A DNA stretch of 64,000 nucleotides, taken from NCBI RefSeq assembly GCF_001426245.1, contig NZ_LMCM01000007.1, positions 372,001-436,000 of the forward strand, in the 5' to 3' direction. This document shows, piece after piece, positions 42,195 through 51,169 of this stretch. The stretch comes from Phycicoccus sp. Root101. GTDB lineage: Bacteria; Actinomycetota; Actinomycetes; Actinomycetales; Dermatophilaceae. Position 1 is the stretch's first letter. Each line of letters starts with the position of its first letter. Made by a program: the position numbers and the translations under genes. Below the pieces are notes generated by a model. That model saw nothing but the letters and a program-made list of their open reading frames with translations. It was not told where the DNA came from and did not search any database.

Positions 42195-42698
42195 ATGACT
42201 CCTGCCGAGCTGCTCATCGACGGCTTCACCCGGATCCAGGAGGGCGTGCACCGGGTGGTGGACGGGCTCACCCCGGACCAGCTGGCGCACCAGCCCGCCG
42301 AGGGCGCGAACTCCATCGGCTGGCTCGTCTGGCACCTCACCCGCGTGCAGGACGACCACGTCGCCGACGCGGCCGGGTTCGACCAGGTGTGGACCACCGG
42401 TGGCTTCGAGGGCGACTTCGGCCTGCCCTTCGACCAGGCCGAGACCGGGTATGGCGCGACGCCCCAGGAGGTCGCGCAGGTGCGGGACCTCACGGCGGAC
42501 CAGCTCACCGGCTACCTCGACGCGGTGCACGCCCAGACCGTCGGCTGGGTGAAGGGCCTCGCACCGGAGGACCTCGACCGCGTCGTCGACGAGCGCTGGG
42601 ACCCGCCGGTCACCCTCGGGGTCCGGCTCGTCAGCGTCGTCAACGACGACCAGCAGCACGTCGGCCAGGCCGCCTACGTCCGCGGCCTGCTCGGCTGA
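42195..42698 (+). CDS. DinB/DUF664 family protein (mycothiol-dependent transferase-like)
   Basis: 167 residues. Four-helix DinB fold with IGWLVWHLTRVQDDHVAD (His ligand), GYGATPQEVAQV and VSVVNDDQQHVGQAAYVRGLLG (His ligand), the three-His metal site typical of mycothiol- or bacillithiol-using transferases in actinomycetes. Substrate unknown. It follows the MFS gene by 34 bases on the same strand and could share its transcript. Confidence 0.88.
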   Translation: MTPAELLIDGFTRIQEGVHRVVDGLTPDQLAHQPAEGANSIGWLVWHLTRVQDDHVADAAGFDQVWTTGGFEGDFGLPFDQAETGYGATPQEVAQVRDLTADQLTGYLDAVHAQTVGWVKGLAPEDLDRVVDERWDPPVTLGVRLVSVVNDDQQHVGQAAYVRGLLG

Positions 42699-42717
42699 GC
42701 CGGCCCTGGCGGCGGAC

Positions 42718-42741
42718 GAGCGGGCGAGCGGGCGAGCGGTC
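42718..42741 (+). repeat. 8-bp unit tandem repeat
   Basis: GAGCGGGC, GAGCGGGC, GAGCGGTC in tandem in the gap after the DinB gene. Short and GC-rich; may be slippage, with no function suggested. Confidence 0.4.
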
Positions 42742-42841
42742 AGCGGTAGCGCCTCGCCGGACCGATCGCATCCGACCGGGATCACCGGGCGCGCTCCGGC
42801 CCCGGCCCGGCACAGTGGTCGGTGGAAGGAGGGAGACCCTG

Positions 42842-43720
42842 ATGATCGCTGCTCTCAACGCCGCCGTCGACCAGATCGAGTGGCAGCTCGCGACCGATCC
42901 GGCCGAGCCGGTGGACGTCGCCGGGCTGGCTGCGCGGCAGGGCACCACCGAGCACCACCTGCGTCGGATGTTCGCCTCGCTGGCCGGGATGCCGGTCTCG
43001 GACTACGTCCGCAGGCGACGGATGTCCTTGGCGGCGGCCGACCTGTTCGGAACCGGCGACGACCTGCTCACGGTCGCCGTGCGCTACGGCTACGGCTCGA
43101 CCGAGGCGTTCGGGAGGGCGTTCCGGTCCGTGCACACGGTCACGCCCGGCGAGGCGCGTCGTCAGGGGGGTCCCTTGCGCACACAACCACGGATCAGGTT
43201 CCACCTGACCGTCGAAGGGAGCGTCCCCATGGACACCCGCATCACCCAGCTGCCGGCCCTGCACCTGGTCGGTCACGCCGCACGCGTGCCGCTGGTCCAC
43301 GAGGGCCCGAACCAGCACATCGCCGACCACGTCGCCTCGATCGCCCCGGAGGAGACCCGAAGGCTCAAGGGCCTGAACGACACCGAGCCCCGTGGGGTGC
43401 TCGCGGTCAGTGACGACCTCGACCCCGACCGGCGCGAGGGCACCGAGCTGACGTACCTGCACGGTGTCGCCACGACGACGCACCCGGGCTCGGACGGCCT
43501 GGACGTGATCGACGTGCCGGCCGGGACCTGGGCGGTCTTCCGCACCGAGGGACCGCACCCGTCGGCGCTGCAGGACGCGTGGGCGGCCACCGCTACGACG
43601 TGGTTCCCGTCCCAGCCCTGGCGGCTGCGACCCGGTCCGGAGATCGTCGCCACCCTGGCCTTCGACGCCGGGGCGGCGACCGCGACCTGTGAGCTCTGGC
43701 TGCCGGTCGAGCCCGCGTAG
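42842..43720 (+). CDS. AraC-family regulator with GyrI-like effector domain
   Basis: 292 residues, ATG after GGAGGGAG. Two helix-turn-helix units (VAGLAARQGTTEHHLRRMF; LLTVAVRYGYGSTEAFGRAFRSVH) form the AraC DNA-binding domain (1-110). A GyrI/SOUL-like small-molecule-binding domain follows (about 130-290: PALHLVGHAARVPL, DVIDVPAGTWAVF). Resembles Rob/BmrR-type multidrug-responsive activators. The targets are not evident. Confidence 0.92.
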   Translation: MIAALNAAVDQIEWQLATDPAEPVDVAGLAARQGTTEHHLRRMFASLAGMPVSDYVRRRRMSLAAADLFGTGDDLLTVAVRYGYGSTEAFGRAFRSVHTVTPGEARRQGGPLRTQPRIRFHLTVEGSVPMDTRITQLPALHLVGHAARVPLVHEGPNQHIADHVASIAPEETRRLKGLNDTEPRGVLAVSDDLDPDRREGTELTYLHGVATTTHPGSDGLDVIDVPAGTWAVFRTEGPHPSALQDAWAATATTWFPSQPWRLRPGPEIVATLAFDAGAATATCELWLPVEPA

Positions 43721-43729
43721 GGTCGTCGG

Positions 43730-44506
43730 TCAGCGGTAGCGCCGGGCGAGCTCGACCGCGCGGTGGGCGTAGTCGCCGCCGAAGAGTACGGCGTGCACCA
43801 TGAGCGGGTGCAGCTGGTGCAGGGCGACCCGCTGCGGCCACTGCGCGTCGAGCCGGTGCTGCCCGAGGTACCCACCCACGACGAAGTCCCAGTGCGGGCA
43901 GCCGAACAGCGCCAGCATCGCGAGGTCCGTCTCGCGGTGGCCGCCGTGCGCCGCGGGGTCGATGAGCACGGCACCGTCGCCGGTCCAGGCGATGTTGCCC
44001 GACCACAGGTCCCCGTGGATCCGCGCCGGCACCGAGCCGTCGTCGAACTCGCCCCGCGCCAGCCGTCGTGCCACCGCTTCGAACACCGCGACGTCGTACC
44101 GGTGCCACAGTCCCCGGTCGCGCCCGAGCGGCAGCATCGCGAGGATCCGCTGCTCCGCCCAGAACTCCCCCCACGTCTCGACCGGCCTCAGCGGCAGGGG
44201 CAACAGCTCGGTCGCGGGCCCGAGGAACCCGTCGCCGGACCACCCCGGAGGGGCGCTGCCGAACGCCGGCGCCCCTGCGTCGTGCGTCCGCGCCAACCGC
44301 GCCCCGAACTCCTCCGCCATCGCGGGGTCCGGGTTGACGAACGACAACCGCCGCAGGTCGAGGTGGTCCTGGCCGACCTCGACGACCTCCACCACCGGCA
44401 CCCCGCCGGGGGCATCGGCCAGCCACGCGAGACCGGCTGCCTCCCAGCGGAAGTAGCCGTCGGGCGCAGAGGCGCTGCCCTTGCGGAAGACCGGATCGGC
44501 GCTCAC
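43730..44506 (-). CDS. Fructosamine kinase family protein (APH-like fold)
   Basis: 258 residues from GTG at 44506. Kinase-like fold: ARIHGDLWSGNIAW (catalytic loop with HGDxxxxN) and VLIDPAAHGGHRETDLAMLALFG (metal Asp) match the fructosamine-3-kinase/Fn3K-like family, which phosphorylates glycated amines to reverse glycation. Length is near-typical for the bacterial family (about 280-290). Converges with the AraC-family gene, stops 9 bases apart. Confidence 0.9.
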   Translation of the reverse strand: MSADPVFRKGSASAPDGYFRWEAAGLAWLADAPGGVPVVEVVEVGQDHLDLRRLSFVNPDPAMAEEFGARLARTHDAGAPAFGSAPPGWSGDGFLGPATELLPLPLRPVETWGEFWAEQRILAMLPLGRDRGLWHRYDVAVFEAVARRLARGEFDDGSVPARIHGDLWSGNIAWTGDGAVLIDPAAHGGHRETDLAMLALFGCPHWDFVVGGYLGQHRLDAQWPQRVALHQLHPLMVHAVLFGGDYAHRAVELARRYR

Positions 44507-44632
44507 GCCTGCATTGTCGCTGAGATGCCCCGCGAAGGGGCACACGCGGCATACCGGATCTTTGCCAAGCCCGGCCTGCACCCATAACTCACGTTCGCCC
44601 GTTGTATGCCGTGCTGCTGGCAGGTTTCCCCC

Positions 44633-45844
44633 ATGCCCCAGCAGCTCACCATCCGAGTGCGCCCACGCCTTGCGCTCGTTGCCGTCCTCCTCCTCGTCGC
44701 GTTCGTCGCGACCACGGCCCGTGCCGCCACCGCGGCCGCGCCCCTCACCGTCGCCCAGGCCATCGCCACCCAGAACAGCTCGGTGCAGACGGTCCGCGGC
44801 TACATCGTCGGGGAGCCGGTGGCGACGTCCACGGTCAACCGCAGCGGGTTCACCGACGACCTCGCGATCGCCCTCGCGGACACGGCGGGTGAGACCAGCA
44901 CCTCGAAGATGGTCTACGTCCAGCTGACGACCCAGTGGCGCTCCACGTGGGGGCTGCGGACCCACCCGGGCAACCTCGGGAAGCAGGTCGACGTCACCGG
45001 CACGCTGACCGCGTACTTCTCGCACGCCGGGCTCAAGTCCCCCAGTGCCATCGGCGCGGTGGGCTCGGACCCGAACCCGACGACCAGCACCACGAGCCCG
45101 ACGTCGACGACCTCCACCACGACGTCACCGACGTCCACCGGCACCAGCGGGCCGTACGACACCACCTACTACGCCCCCGCGATCGGGAAGACGGGCAGTG
45201 CCCTGCGCAGCAGCCTGCACTCGATCATCAAGAGCCAGACGGTGCTGACCTACGACCAGGTCTGGGACGCCCTCAAGGACACCGACCAGGACCCGAACAA
45301 CACCAACAACGTCATCGAGATCTACTCGGGCCGGTCGATCGCCAAGAGCGACAACGGTGGCGGCGTCGACCAGTGGAACCGCGAGCACGTCTGGGCCAAG
45401 AGCCACGGTGACTTCGGCACGGCCAACGGCCCCGGCACCGACGTCCACCACCTGCGACCCGAGGACGTCACGGTCAACAGCACCCGCGGCAACCTCGACT
45501 TCGACAACGGCGGGTCGACCGTGGCGCAGTGCACCGGCTGCCTGAGCGACGGCGACTCGTTCCAGCCCCGGGCCGCGGTCAAGGGAGACGTCGCCCGGAT
45601 GATCCTCTACATGGCGATCCGCTACGAGGGCGACGACGCGTGGCCCGACCTCGAGCCCAACGAGTCGGTCGCCAACGGCACGGCGCCCTACATCGGCAAG
45701 CTCTCGGTCCTCAAGGCGTGGAGCGCCGGGGACCCGCCGGACGCGTTCGAGAAGCGGAGGAACCAGGTCATCTACGACACCTGGCAGCACAACCGGAACC
45801 CGTTCATCGACCACCCCGAGTGGGTGTCGTCGATCTGGCCCTGA
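44633..45844 (+). CDS. Secreted endonuclease I family nuclease with OB-fold domain
   Basis: 403 residues. Signal peptide (PRLALVAVLLLVAFVATTARA), an OB-fold-like domain (about 42-130: VRGYIVGEPVATS, VYVQLTTQWR), a Thr/Ser/Pro linker (about 150-175) and an endonuclease I domain with WNREHVWAKSHGDF (His-metal motif) and GTDVHHLRPEDVTVNSTRGNLDF. Likely an extracellular nuclease for DNA scavenging. ATG at 44633 preferred over 44606 because it leaves a normal signal peptide. Confidence 0.92.
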   Translation: MPQQLTIRVRPRLALVAVLLLVAFVATTARAATAAAPLTVAQAIATQNSSVQTVRGYIVGEPVATSTVNRSGFTDDLAIALADTAGETSTSKMVYVQLTTQWRSTWGLRTHPGNLGKQVDVTGTLTAYFSHAGLKSPSAIGAVGSDPNPTTSTTSPTSTTSTTTSPTSTGTSGPYDTTYYAPAIGKTGSALRSSLHSIIKSQTVLTYDQVWDALKDTDQDPNNTNNVIEIYSGRSIAKSDNGGGVDQWNREHVWAKSHGDFGTANGPGTDVHHLRPEDVTVNSTRGNLDFDNGGSTVAQCTGCLSDGDSFQPRAAVKGDVARMILYMAIRYEGDDAWPDLEPNESVANGTAPYIGKLSVLKAWSAGDPPDAFEKRRNQVIYDTWQHNRNPFIDHPEWVSSIWP

Positions 45845-45871
45845 GCGGCCGGTGCGGTGCGCGGCGGGACG

Positions 45872-45909
45872 CCCGCAGGTCAGGCCGTGGATATGGCCTG
45901 ACCTGCGGG
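45872..45909 (+). terminator. Hairpin terminator after the nuclease gene
   Basis: CCCGCAGGTCAGGCC (45872-45886) pairs perfectly with GGCCTGACCTGCGGG (45895-45909) around an 8-base loop, 27 bases after the stop. Confidence 0.85.
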
Positions 45910-45966
45910 TTCGGTGCGGGTATCTTGTCGTTGACCCCTCAAGGACCGTCCCGCTCAGGAGCCCCC

Positions 45967-46737
45967 ATGACCGACCAGGTCGACGTCGCAGAGGCCCAGG
46001 CCCTGCACGATGGTGCAGGTGGGCGCAGCCTCGATGCGGCCGAGCAGATCATGACCGAGCTGGCCGGCAACCTCGACGGGGTCGATGATCTGACGCCGTA
46101 CCTCGAGCGCCTCGTCCAGGCGGTCAACGCCAACATCGACGGGTGCGACGCCGTGGGCGTCACCGTGGTCATCGAGGACCGACCGCGCACCGCGGCGTAC
46201 ACGACGGCGGGCACGCTGGAGATCGACGCGGTGCAGTACGCCGTCGGGGACGGTCCCTGCCTCGACGCGTTCCGCAACGGGCGCGAGAACCTCGTGGACT
46301 TCAGCGGTGGCGAGGAGCGTTGGCCGGCGTTCATGGAGGGCTGCGACCCGGGTTCGGTCCAGTCGCTGCTGGCCCTGCCGCTCGTCTCGGGCGGACGCCG
46401 GTATGGCGCGCTCAACCTCTACGGCAACGAGCGGCACGCCTTCGACCACACCGAGCTGCGGCTGGCGCGCATGGCCGCCGGTCGCGCGGCCGACGCGCTC
46501 GCCGCAGCCGTGATGCTCGCCGGAGCTCGCGAGATCGCCGGCCAGATGGAGCAGGCGATGGCCAGCCGCGCCGTCATCGAACAGGCCAAGGGCGTCCTCA
46601 TGGGGCGGCACAGCATCGACGAGATGGTGGCGTTCGAGCTGATGCGGCGGCAGTCGCAGGAGCAGAACCTCAAGCTGCGCACGCTGGCCGCCCAGATCGT
46701 CGGTGAGGTCCGATCTTCCCGATCCGAGGCGATGTGA
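45967..46737 (+). CDS. GAF and ANTAR domain regulator
   Basis: 256 residues. GAF sensor domain (about 20-180: VGVTVVIEDRPRTAAYT, GDGPCLDAFRNG, YGALNLYGNERHAF) followed by the ANTAR RNA-binding helices (about 195-250: IEQAKGVLMGRHSIDEMVAFELMRRQSQEQNLKLRTLA). ANTAR proteins bind tandem hexaloop hairpins in mRNA to prevent termination. No such tandem motif was found beside it. A clear terminator follows. Confidence 0.92.
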   Translation: MTDQVDVAEAQALHDGAGGRSLDAAEQIMTELAGNLDGVDDLTPYLERLVQAVNANIDGCDAVGVTVVIEDRPRTAAYTTAGTLEIDAVQYAVGDGPCLDAFRNGRENLVDFSGGEERWPAFMEGCDPGSVQSLLALPLVSGGRRYGALNLYGNERHAFDHTELRLARMAAGRAADALAAAVMLAGAREIAGQMEQAMASRAVIEQAKGVLMGRHSIDEMVAFELMRRQSQEQNLKLRTLAAQIVGEVRSSRSEAM

Positions 46738-46759
46738 GCTAGTCTGCAGAACACCTGAA

Positions 46760-46800
46760 GCAACCGGGTTTGGCCGATCGGCCATCCGGTTGCTTTTTTT
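46760..46800 (+). terminator. Classic intrinsic terminator with T tract
   Basis: GCAACCGG (46760-46767) pairs with CCGGTTGC (46786-46793), followed by seven T. The loop contains the 14-base palindrome TGGCCGATCGGCCA (46771-46784), giving a two-tier stem. The only hairpin here with a true U-tail. Confidence 0.9.
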
Positions 46801-46821
46801 GTTGCCCTGGAAGGGGTGCAG

Positions 46822-47670
46822 ATGAGAGGTCCACACCGCGCCTGCAGTCACGGCGCCACCCGCCGTCCCACCCGCACGGCCCGCCCGACCAACCTCGCCT
46901 CCTGGTGCGGCCCCACCGACGGGTATGGCGCCAAGGGCGGCTTCATCACGCACGCCTCCTGGGGTGCCCACGGCGTCGCCGGTGCAGACGGCTCCGCGCA
47001 CCCCCCGCGGGCGGGCAAGAGCTTCGTGCGTCCCGCGGGCCTGGCCGTCACGGACGCCAGCACGCTGCTGGTCTACGTCATGGACGTCTACGACCCGTGG
47101 TCCTACGCCTACCTGCCGTCCGTGAGCGCGGTGCTCAGCGCCGCCACCTCCCTCGTCGACGTCGAGGTCGTCCACGACGGTCGCTACTCCGCCCAGCCCT
47201 CCAGCGCCCTGGTCGCCAGCGTGGCCGAGGTGCGCCGTCGCACCGACGCGCGGTTCGGCTCGGCCTTCCTGTCGGCCCTGCGCTCGGACTCGCTCGACCT
47301 GGACCCGGAGGCGGCTGCCGCCGGGGTGATCGCCCTGCTCGCGAGCGGCGAGATGCCCGTCTCGACCGTGCTCGGTGCGGTGCAGCACGAGTTCTTCGTC
47401 AACGGCCACCCGCTCGAGGCGCCCGGGGTGCTCAGCCGCGTCGCGACCCGGCTCGGGCTGGACGCCCCGGCCATCGAGGTGTTCGCCACGTCCGCCCGGG
47501 CCCGCGAGCTCGCGGTCGAGGACTTCGCCGTGGCCAAGGAGCTCGACTTCGACGGTGGGCCGTTGCTGCTGGCCAGCCGGGGCGAGCGGCTGTTCGAGTT
47601 CGACGGGCTGGGGGCGACGGGCGAACGGCTCGTCGACCAGTTCCGCACCGTCCTCGCCAAGCCCTCCTAG
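46822..47670 (+). CDS. DsbA-like/thioredoxin-fold protein with unusual N-terminal extension
   Basis: 282 residues from ATG at 46822 (GGAAGGGG upstream). From about residue 85 it matches DsbA-family proteins: LLVYVMDVYDPWSYAYLPSV with DPWSY where CPWC would be, an all-helical insertion and a C-terminal ELDFDGGPLLLASRGERLFEF. No catalytic Cys pair, so not a classical oxidoreductase; related mycothiol-dependent enzymes also lack the second Cys. The first 80 residues (Arg/Pro/Gly, some Cys/Trp) look unrelated and may not be translated; a later GTG start near 47026 is possible. Confidence 0.7.
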   Translation: MRGPHRACSHGATRRPTRTARPTNLASWCGPTDGYGAKGGFITHASWGAHGVAGADGSAHPPRAGKSFVRPAGLAVTDASTLLVYVMDVYDPWSYAYLPSVSAVLSAATSLVDVEVVHDGRYSAQPSSALVASVAEVRRRTDARFGSAFLSALRSDSLDLDPEAAAAGVIALLASGEMPVSTVLGAVQHEFFVNGHPLEAPGVLSRVATRLGLDAPAIEVFATSARARELAVEDFAVAKELDFDGGPLLLASRGERLFEFDGLGATGERLVDQFRTVLAKPS

Positions 47671-48464
47671 GCGCCCGGGTCCCAGTCGACGAGCTGGTCG
47701 AGCACGAGGGTGTCGCCCTCGAGCCGGAGCCGGTCGAGCGGGACGCGCGCGTAGAACGAGAAGACGAGGTCGCTGGCCGTGCTGCGGCCGACCAGGTGGC
47801 GGGTGCCGGCCGGGACGGCGTCGTCCGAGGTGGAGCTGCCGTCGTCGGGGAGCCGGGTCACCTGCGCTCCGTCGGCATTGAGCCGGATGCGCCAGGCCCC
47901 TCCCTCGTCGACGACGTAGTCGAGCACGGCGGGCTCGTGCGGCCAGGCGAACGTCGTCGCGACGCAGGTGACGAGGAACTCCTCGACGCCGTCGACGGCC
48001 ACGTCCTCGGGAAGCGGCTCCGGCACCCCGGCCGTCAGCTGGGCGTCGTGGGTGTGGATGGCGATCTCCTGCACCTGGTGCCGGGCGACGGCACCACAGG
48101 TCGCCGGCGACTGCGAGTCGGTCCAGGGCACCCAGCACCGGCGCTCGGCGTCGACCTCGGAGAGGGCGTCGAGCAGCGCCTGCGCCGCGGCCTCCAGCCA
48201 CGCCACGAGCTCGTCGCGGTCCTGCGGCATCTCCGGGACGCCTTCGGGCGTCGCCTTGGCGGTGGCCTCCGGACCGGAGGCGACGGTCGCGCCCCAGGTG
48301 AAGCGCCCCATACCGATGTGGCGGGCCAGGTCACGCACCGTCCAGTCGGGACAGGTCGGCACCTGGGCGTCGAGGTCGGGTGCGGCCGCGATCGCGGCCC
48401 GGAAGGCCGCCGAACGGTCGTCGATGAGGCGCAGCAGGTCGGGGAGCTCCAGGGGCGTGTGCAC
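47667..48464 (-). CDS. Maleylpyruvate isomerase family mycothiol-dependent protein
   Basis: 265 residues. MDMPI N-terminal fold with CPDWTVRDLARHIG and HQVQEIAIHTHDAQ carrying the metal His residues, followed by a C-terminal domain (about 165-265) typical of actinobacterial members. Members use mycothiol in isomerisation or detoxification; the substrate is not predictable. GTG start. Its stop overlaps that of the DsbA-like gene on the opposite strand (CTAG). Confidence 0.9.
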   Translation of the reverse strand: MHTPLELPDLLRLIDDRSAAFRAAIAAAPDLDAQVPTCPDWTVRDLARHIGMGRFTWGATVASGPEATAKATPEGVPEMPQDRDELVAWLEAAAQALLDALSEVDAERRCWVPWTDSQSPATCGAVARHQVQEIAIHTHDAQLTAGVPEPLPEDVAVDGVEEFLVTCVATTFAWPHEPAVLDYVVDEGGAWRIRLNADGAQVTRLPDDGSSTSDDAVPAGTRHLVGRSTASDLVFSFYARVPLDRLRLEGDTLVLDQLVDWDPGA

Positions 48465-48580
48465 CTGCGCTGTCTACCACTGTGTTCGCACGTGGCGACA
48501 CCGAATTAGCCTCCGGCCGAGCCGTCGCGACGGTCGCGGCCAACGCGGTGCTGGGGACCGGCAGGCCATAGGGTCTGTGC

Positions 48581-49696
48581 ATGGCTCGTCCCCACGCTGC
48601 TTCCCTCGTCGAGGACGCCTGGCACCGCCGGGTGGACGCCGTGCTGCGCCGCCGGGGCTGGGGCACCCGGCTGGTCGGCCACACCGGGTACGGCTCGGAG
48701 GAGTTCGTGCGTGTCCTGGGGCGGGTGCTGCTCACCCGGCGCCCCGACATCGACGCCCGCGCGGACGCCGGCGCGAAGTCGGCCGAGCTGCGGCGGGCCG
48801 AGGACGAACGTCGCGGCTGGCGCGCGTTCATCACCGCGCCGGCGATGAACGTCCCGGTCACCGTCACCCTCGGGGACCGGGTCGTCGAGACGGTCAGCGA
48901 CCGCAGCGGGTACATCGACGTGCACATCCGCGACCACGGCCTCGCACCCGGCTGGCACGAGGTCACGCTCGGTGCGCTGGGGGCGGAGGAGATGCTCGCG
49001 TCGGTGGTCATCGTCGGGTCCGACCAGCGGCTGGGCCTGATCTCCGACATCGACGACACGGTGATCTCGACGTCGCTGCCGCGCCCGATGATCGCCGCGT
49101 GGAACACGTTCGTGAAGAACGAGAACGCCCGTCACGTCGTCCCGGGCATGGCGACGATGTATCGCGCGCTGCTCGAGCAGCACCCGGGCGCCCCGATGGT
49201 CTACGTCTCCACCGGTGCGTGGAACACGGCGCCGACCCTGACCCGGTTCCTGCGCCGCCACGGCTACCCCGCGGGTCCGCTGCTGCTCACCGACTGGGGC
49301 CCGACGAACACCGGCTGGTTCCGGTCCGGGCAGGAGCACAAGATGTCGTGCCTGCACCGGTTGGCCAACGAGTTTCCCCACATCCGCTGGGTGCTCATCG
49401 GCGACGACGGCCAGCACGACCCCAAGATCTACGGCGACTTCTCCGACCAGCGGCCAGATCGCGTTGCAGCAGTGGCGATCCGCGAGCTCACGCCGAGCGA
49501 GCAGGTGCTGTCGCACGGCATACCGGTGTCGTTGGAGGAGTTCGAGCCGCTGCGCAAGCGGCAGGAGGTGCCGGTGTGCCGCTCCGGCGACGGGTACGGC
49601 CTGCGCCCCCAGCTCGAGCACGTCCTCGAGGTGCTCGCCGAGGCCGACACGCGCCCCATCAAGGACGGGGCGGGCGAAGCGGTCATCGAGCCGTGA
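48581..49696 (+). CDS. App1-family (DUF2183) phosphatidate phosphatase-like protein
   Basis: 371 residues. Conserved LISDIDDTVIST and VYVSTGAWNTAPTLTRFL, then LTDWGPTNTGWF and WVLIGDDGQHDPKIY give the HAD-type DxDxT phosphatase motif. Yeast App1 dephosphorylates phosphatidic acid; the bacterial substrate is unproven. An N-terminal beta domain (about 75-150) precedes the phosphatase. 14-base convergent overlap with the following MFS gene. Confidence 0.93.
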   Translation: MARPHAASLVEDAWHRRVDAVLRRRGWGTRLVGHTGYGSEEFVRVLGRVLLTRRPDIDARADAGAKSAELRRAEDERRGWRAFITAPAMNVPVTVTLGDRVVETVSDRSGYIDVHIRDHGLAPGWHEVTLGALGAEEMLASVVIVGSDQRLGLISDIDDTVISTSLPRPMIAAWNTFVKNENARHVVPGMATMYRALLEQHPGAPMVYVSTGAWNTAPTLTRFLRRHGYPAGPLLLTDWGPTNTGWFRSGQEHKMSCLHRLANEFPHIRWVLIGDDGQHDPKIYGDFSDQRPDRVAAVAIRELTPSEQVLSHGIPVSLEEFEPLRKRQEVPVCRSGDGYGLRPQLEHVLEVLAEADTRPIKDGAGEAVIEP

Positions 49697-51122
49697 GGTC
49701 GAGGTGCGGCTGGGCGGCGCACGGCGCCTCCCGCTTCGCCAGTCCCACCGCGGTGACCGCCGCACCCAGCGCGACCAGGGCCGCGCTCGCGAGCATCGCC
49801 GCCCGGTAGGCGGGCGCGAGCAGGGCCGGATCGGCGTATGCGGCGCCGCTGAGCCCCACGAGTGGCGGCAGGGCCGCGACGGCGATGAGGCCGGCGGTGC
49901 GGGACACGGCGTTGTTCACCCCGCTCGCCGTGCCGGCGAGCTCGTCGGGGGCGGCGGCGAGGACGGTGCCGGTCAGCGGCGCGACCGTCATGGACAGGCC
50001 CAGGCCCACGAGCGCCATTCCCGGCAGCACGTGCAGGACGAAGGTGGGATCGGCCGGCGCGAACGCAAGCAGGACGAATCCCGTTGCGGCGACGAGGGTT
50101 CCACCGATCATGTAGCGACGGGCACCGTGCTTGGTGGCCAGGGCGCCGAACCTGCTGGCCAGCAGCAGCATGGCCACGGACAGGGGCAGGGTCGCGGTGC
50201 CGGCCGCGAGGGCGGACCAGCCGGCGACGACCTGGAGGAACAGCACCACGAACAGCAGGGCCGACGACAGGCCGGCGTAGACGAGCAGCGTGACGATGTT
50301 GATCGCGGTGAAGACCCGGTCGGCGAACAGGCGGGGCGGCACCAGGGGGTGGCTGGAGTCGCGCTCGGCGAGCGCGAACGCGAGGAGGGCAGCGAGGCCC
50401 ACGACCCCGGCACCGAGCGAGACGGCTCCGGGGTGCTCGGGTGCGACGGTGAGCGCGTACGTGACCCCGGCCAGCCCGACCACGGCGAGCAGCACCCCGC
50501 GCACGTCGAACCGGTGGCTCGCGTGCTCGTTGCGTGACTCCGGCACGAACCGCCACGTGAGGAGCACGACGAGCGCGCACAGCGGCACGTTGAGCCAGAA
50601 CGCCCAGCGCCAGTCGAGGTCGACGAGGTAGCCGCCGACGATCGGTCCCGAGGCCGAGGCGACCCCGAGCAGCCCGGTCCACGACCCGATCGCCGCCATC
50701 CGGTCCTCGCGCCGGAACGACGACTGCAGGATCGCGAGGCTGCCCGGTACGAGCAGCGCGGCCCCGATCCCCTGGATGCCGCGGGCCAGGATCAGCAGCC
50801 CCACCGTCGGGGCGAGGGCGCACGCGATCGACGCGGCACCGAAGGCGGCCACGCCGACGGCATACACGCGCCGGCGACCGAACCGGTCGCCCAGCGAACC
50901 GCCGAGCAGGATCAGGGCGGCCAGGCTCAGGGCGTACGCGTTCACGACCCACTGGAGGCCGGCGAGGTCGGCCTCGAGCTCGCGGCCGATGGTGGGGAGG
51001 GCGACGTTGACGACGGTGCCGTCGAGCAGGGCGATGCCGCTGCCGAGGATGGTGGTCGCGAGGACGAGCCGTCCCCGGTGGGTGCCCATCGCGAGCAGGT
51101 CCGTGGTCTTCTCGCTGGTCAT
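49683..51122 (-). CDS. DHA2-type MFS transporter
   Basis: 479 residues, about 14 membrane helices. Motif GGSLGDRFGRRRVYAVG and motif C-like GPIVGGYLVDLDWRWAFW. Multidrug exporter family. ATG at 51122 (MTSEK) is chosen; a 9-codon extension upstream is not needed. Divergent from the DNA glycosylase gene with 47 bases between, so the two share a promoter region. Confidence 0.92.
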   Translation of the reverse strand: MTSEKTTDLLAMGTHRGRLVLATTILGSGIALLDGTVVNVALPTIGRELEADLAGLQWVVNAYALSLAALILLGGSLGDRFGRRRVYAVGVAAFGAASIACALAPTVGLLILARGIQGIGAALLVPGSLAILQSSFRREDRMAAIGSWTGLLGVASASGPIVGGYLVDLDWRWAFWLNVPLCALVVLLTWRFVPESRNEHASHRFDVRGVLLAVVGLAGVTYALTVAPEHPGAVSLGAGVVGLAALLAFALAERDSSHPLVPPRLFADRVFTAINIVTLLVYAGLSSALLFVVLFLQVVAGWSALAAGTATLPLSVAMLLLASRFGALATKHGARRYMIGGTLVAATGFVLLAFAPADPTFVLHVLPGMALVGLGLSMTVAPLTGTVLAAAPDELAGTASGVNNAVSRTAGLIAVAALPPLVGLSGAAYADPALLAPAYRAAMLASAALVALGAAVTAVGLAKREAPCAAQPHLDLTAR

Positions 51123-51169
51123 CGTGCCGTCACCGGGACATCGTCGCACCGCTGGGACAGAATGGGCGG

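Noticed and set aside
40052-42508. Upstream extension of the phosphoesterase gene through soxR and the MFS region
   Set aside because: Antisense read-through. The coupled ATG at 40051 and the domain start fit the family.
46738-46821. ANTAR-target dual hexaloop hairpins next to the ANTAR gene
   Set aside because: Only one two-tier terminator with a T tract is present; the required pair of hexaloop stems was not found.
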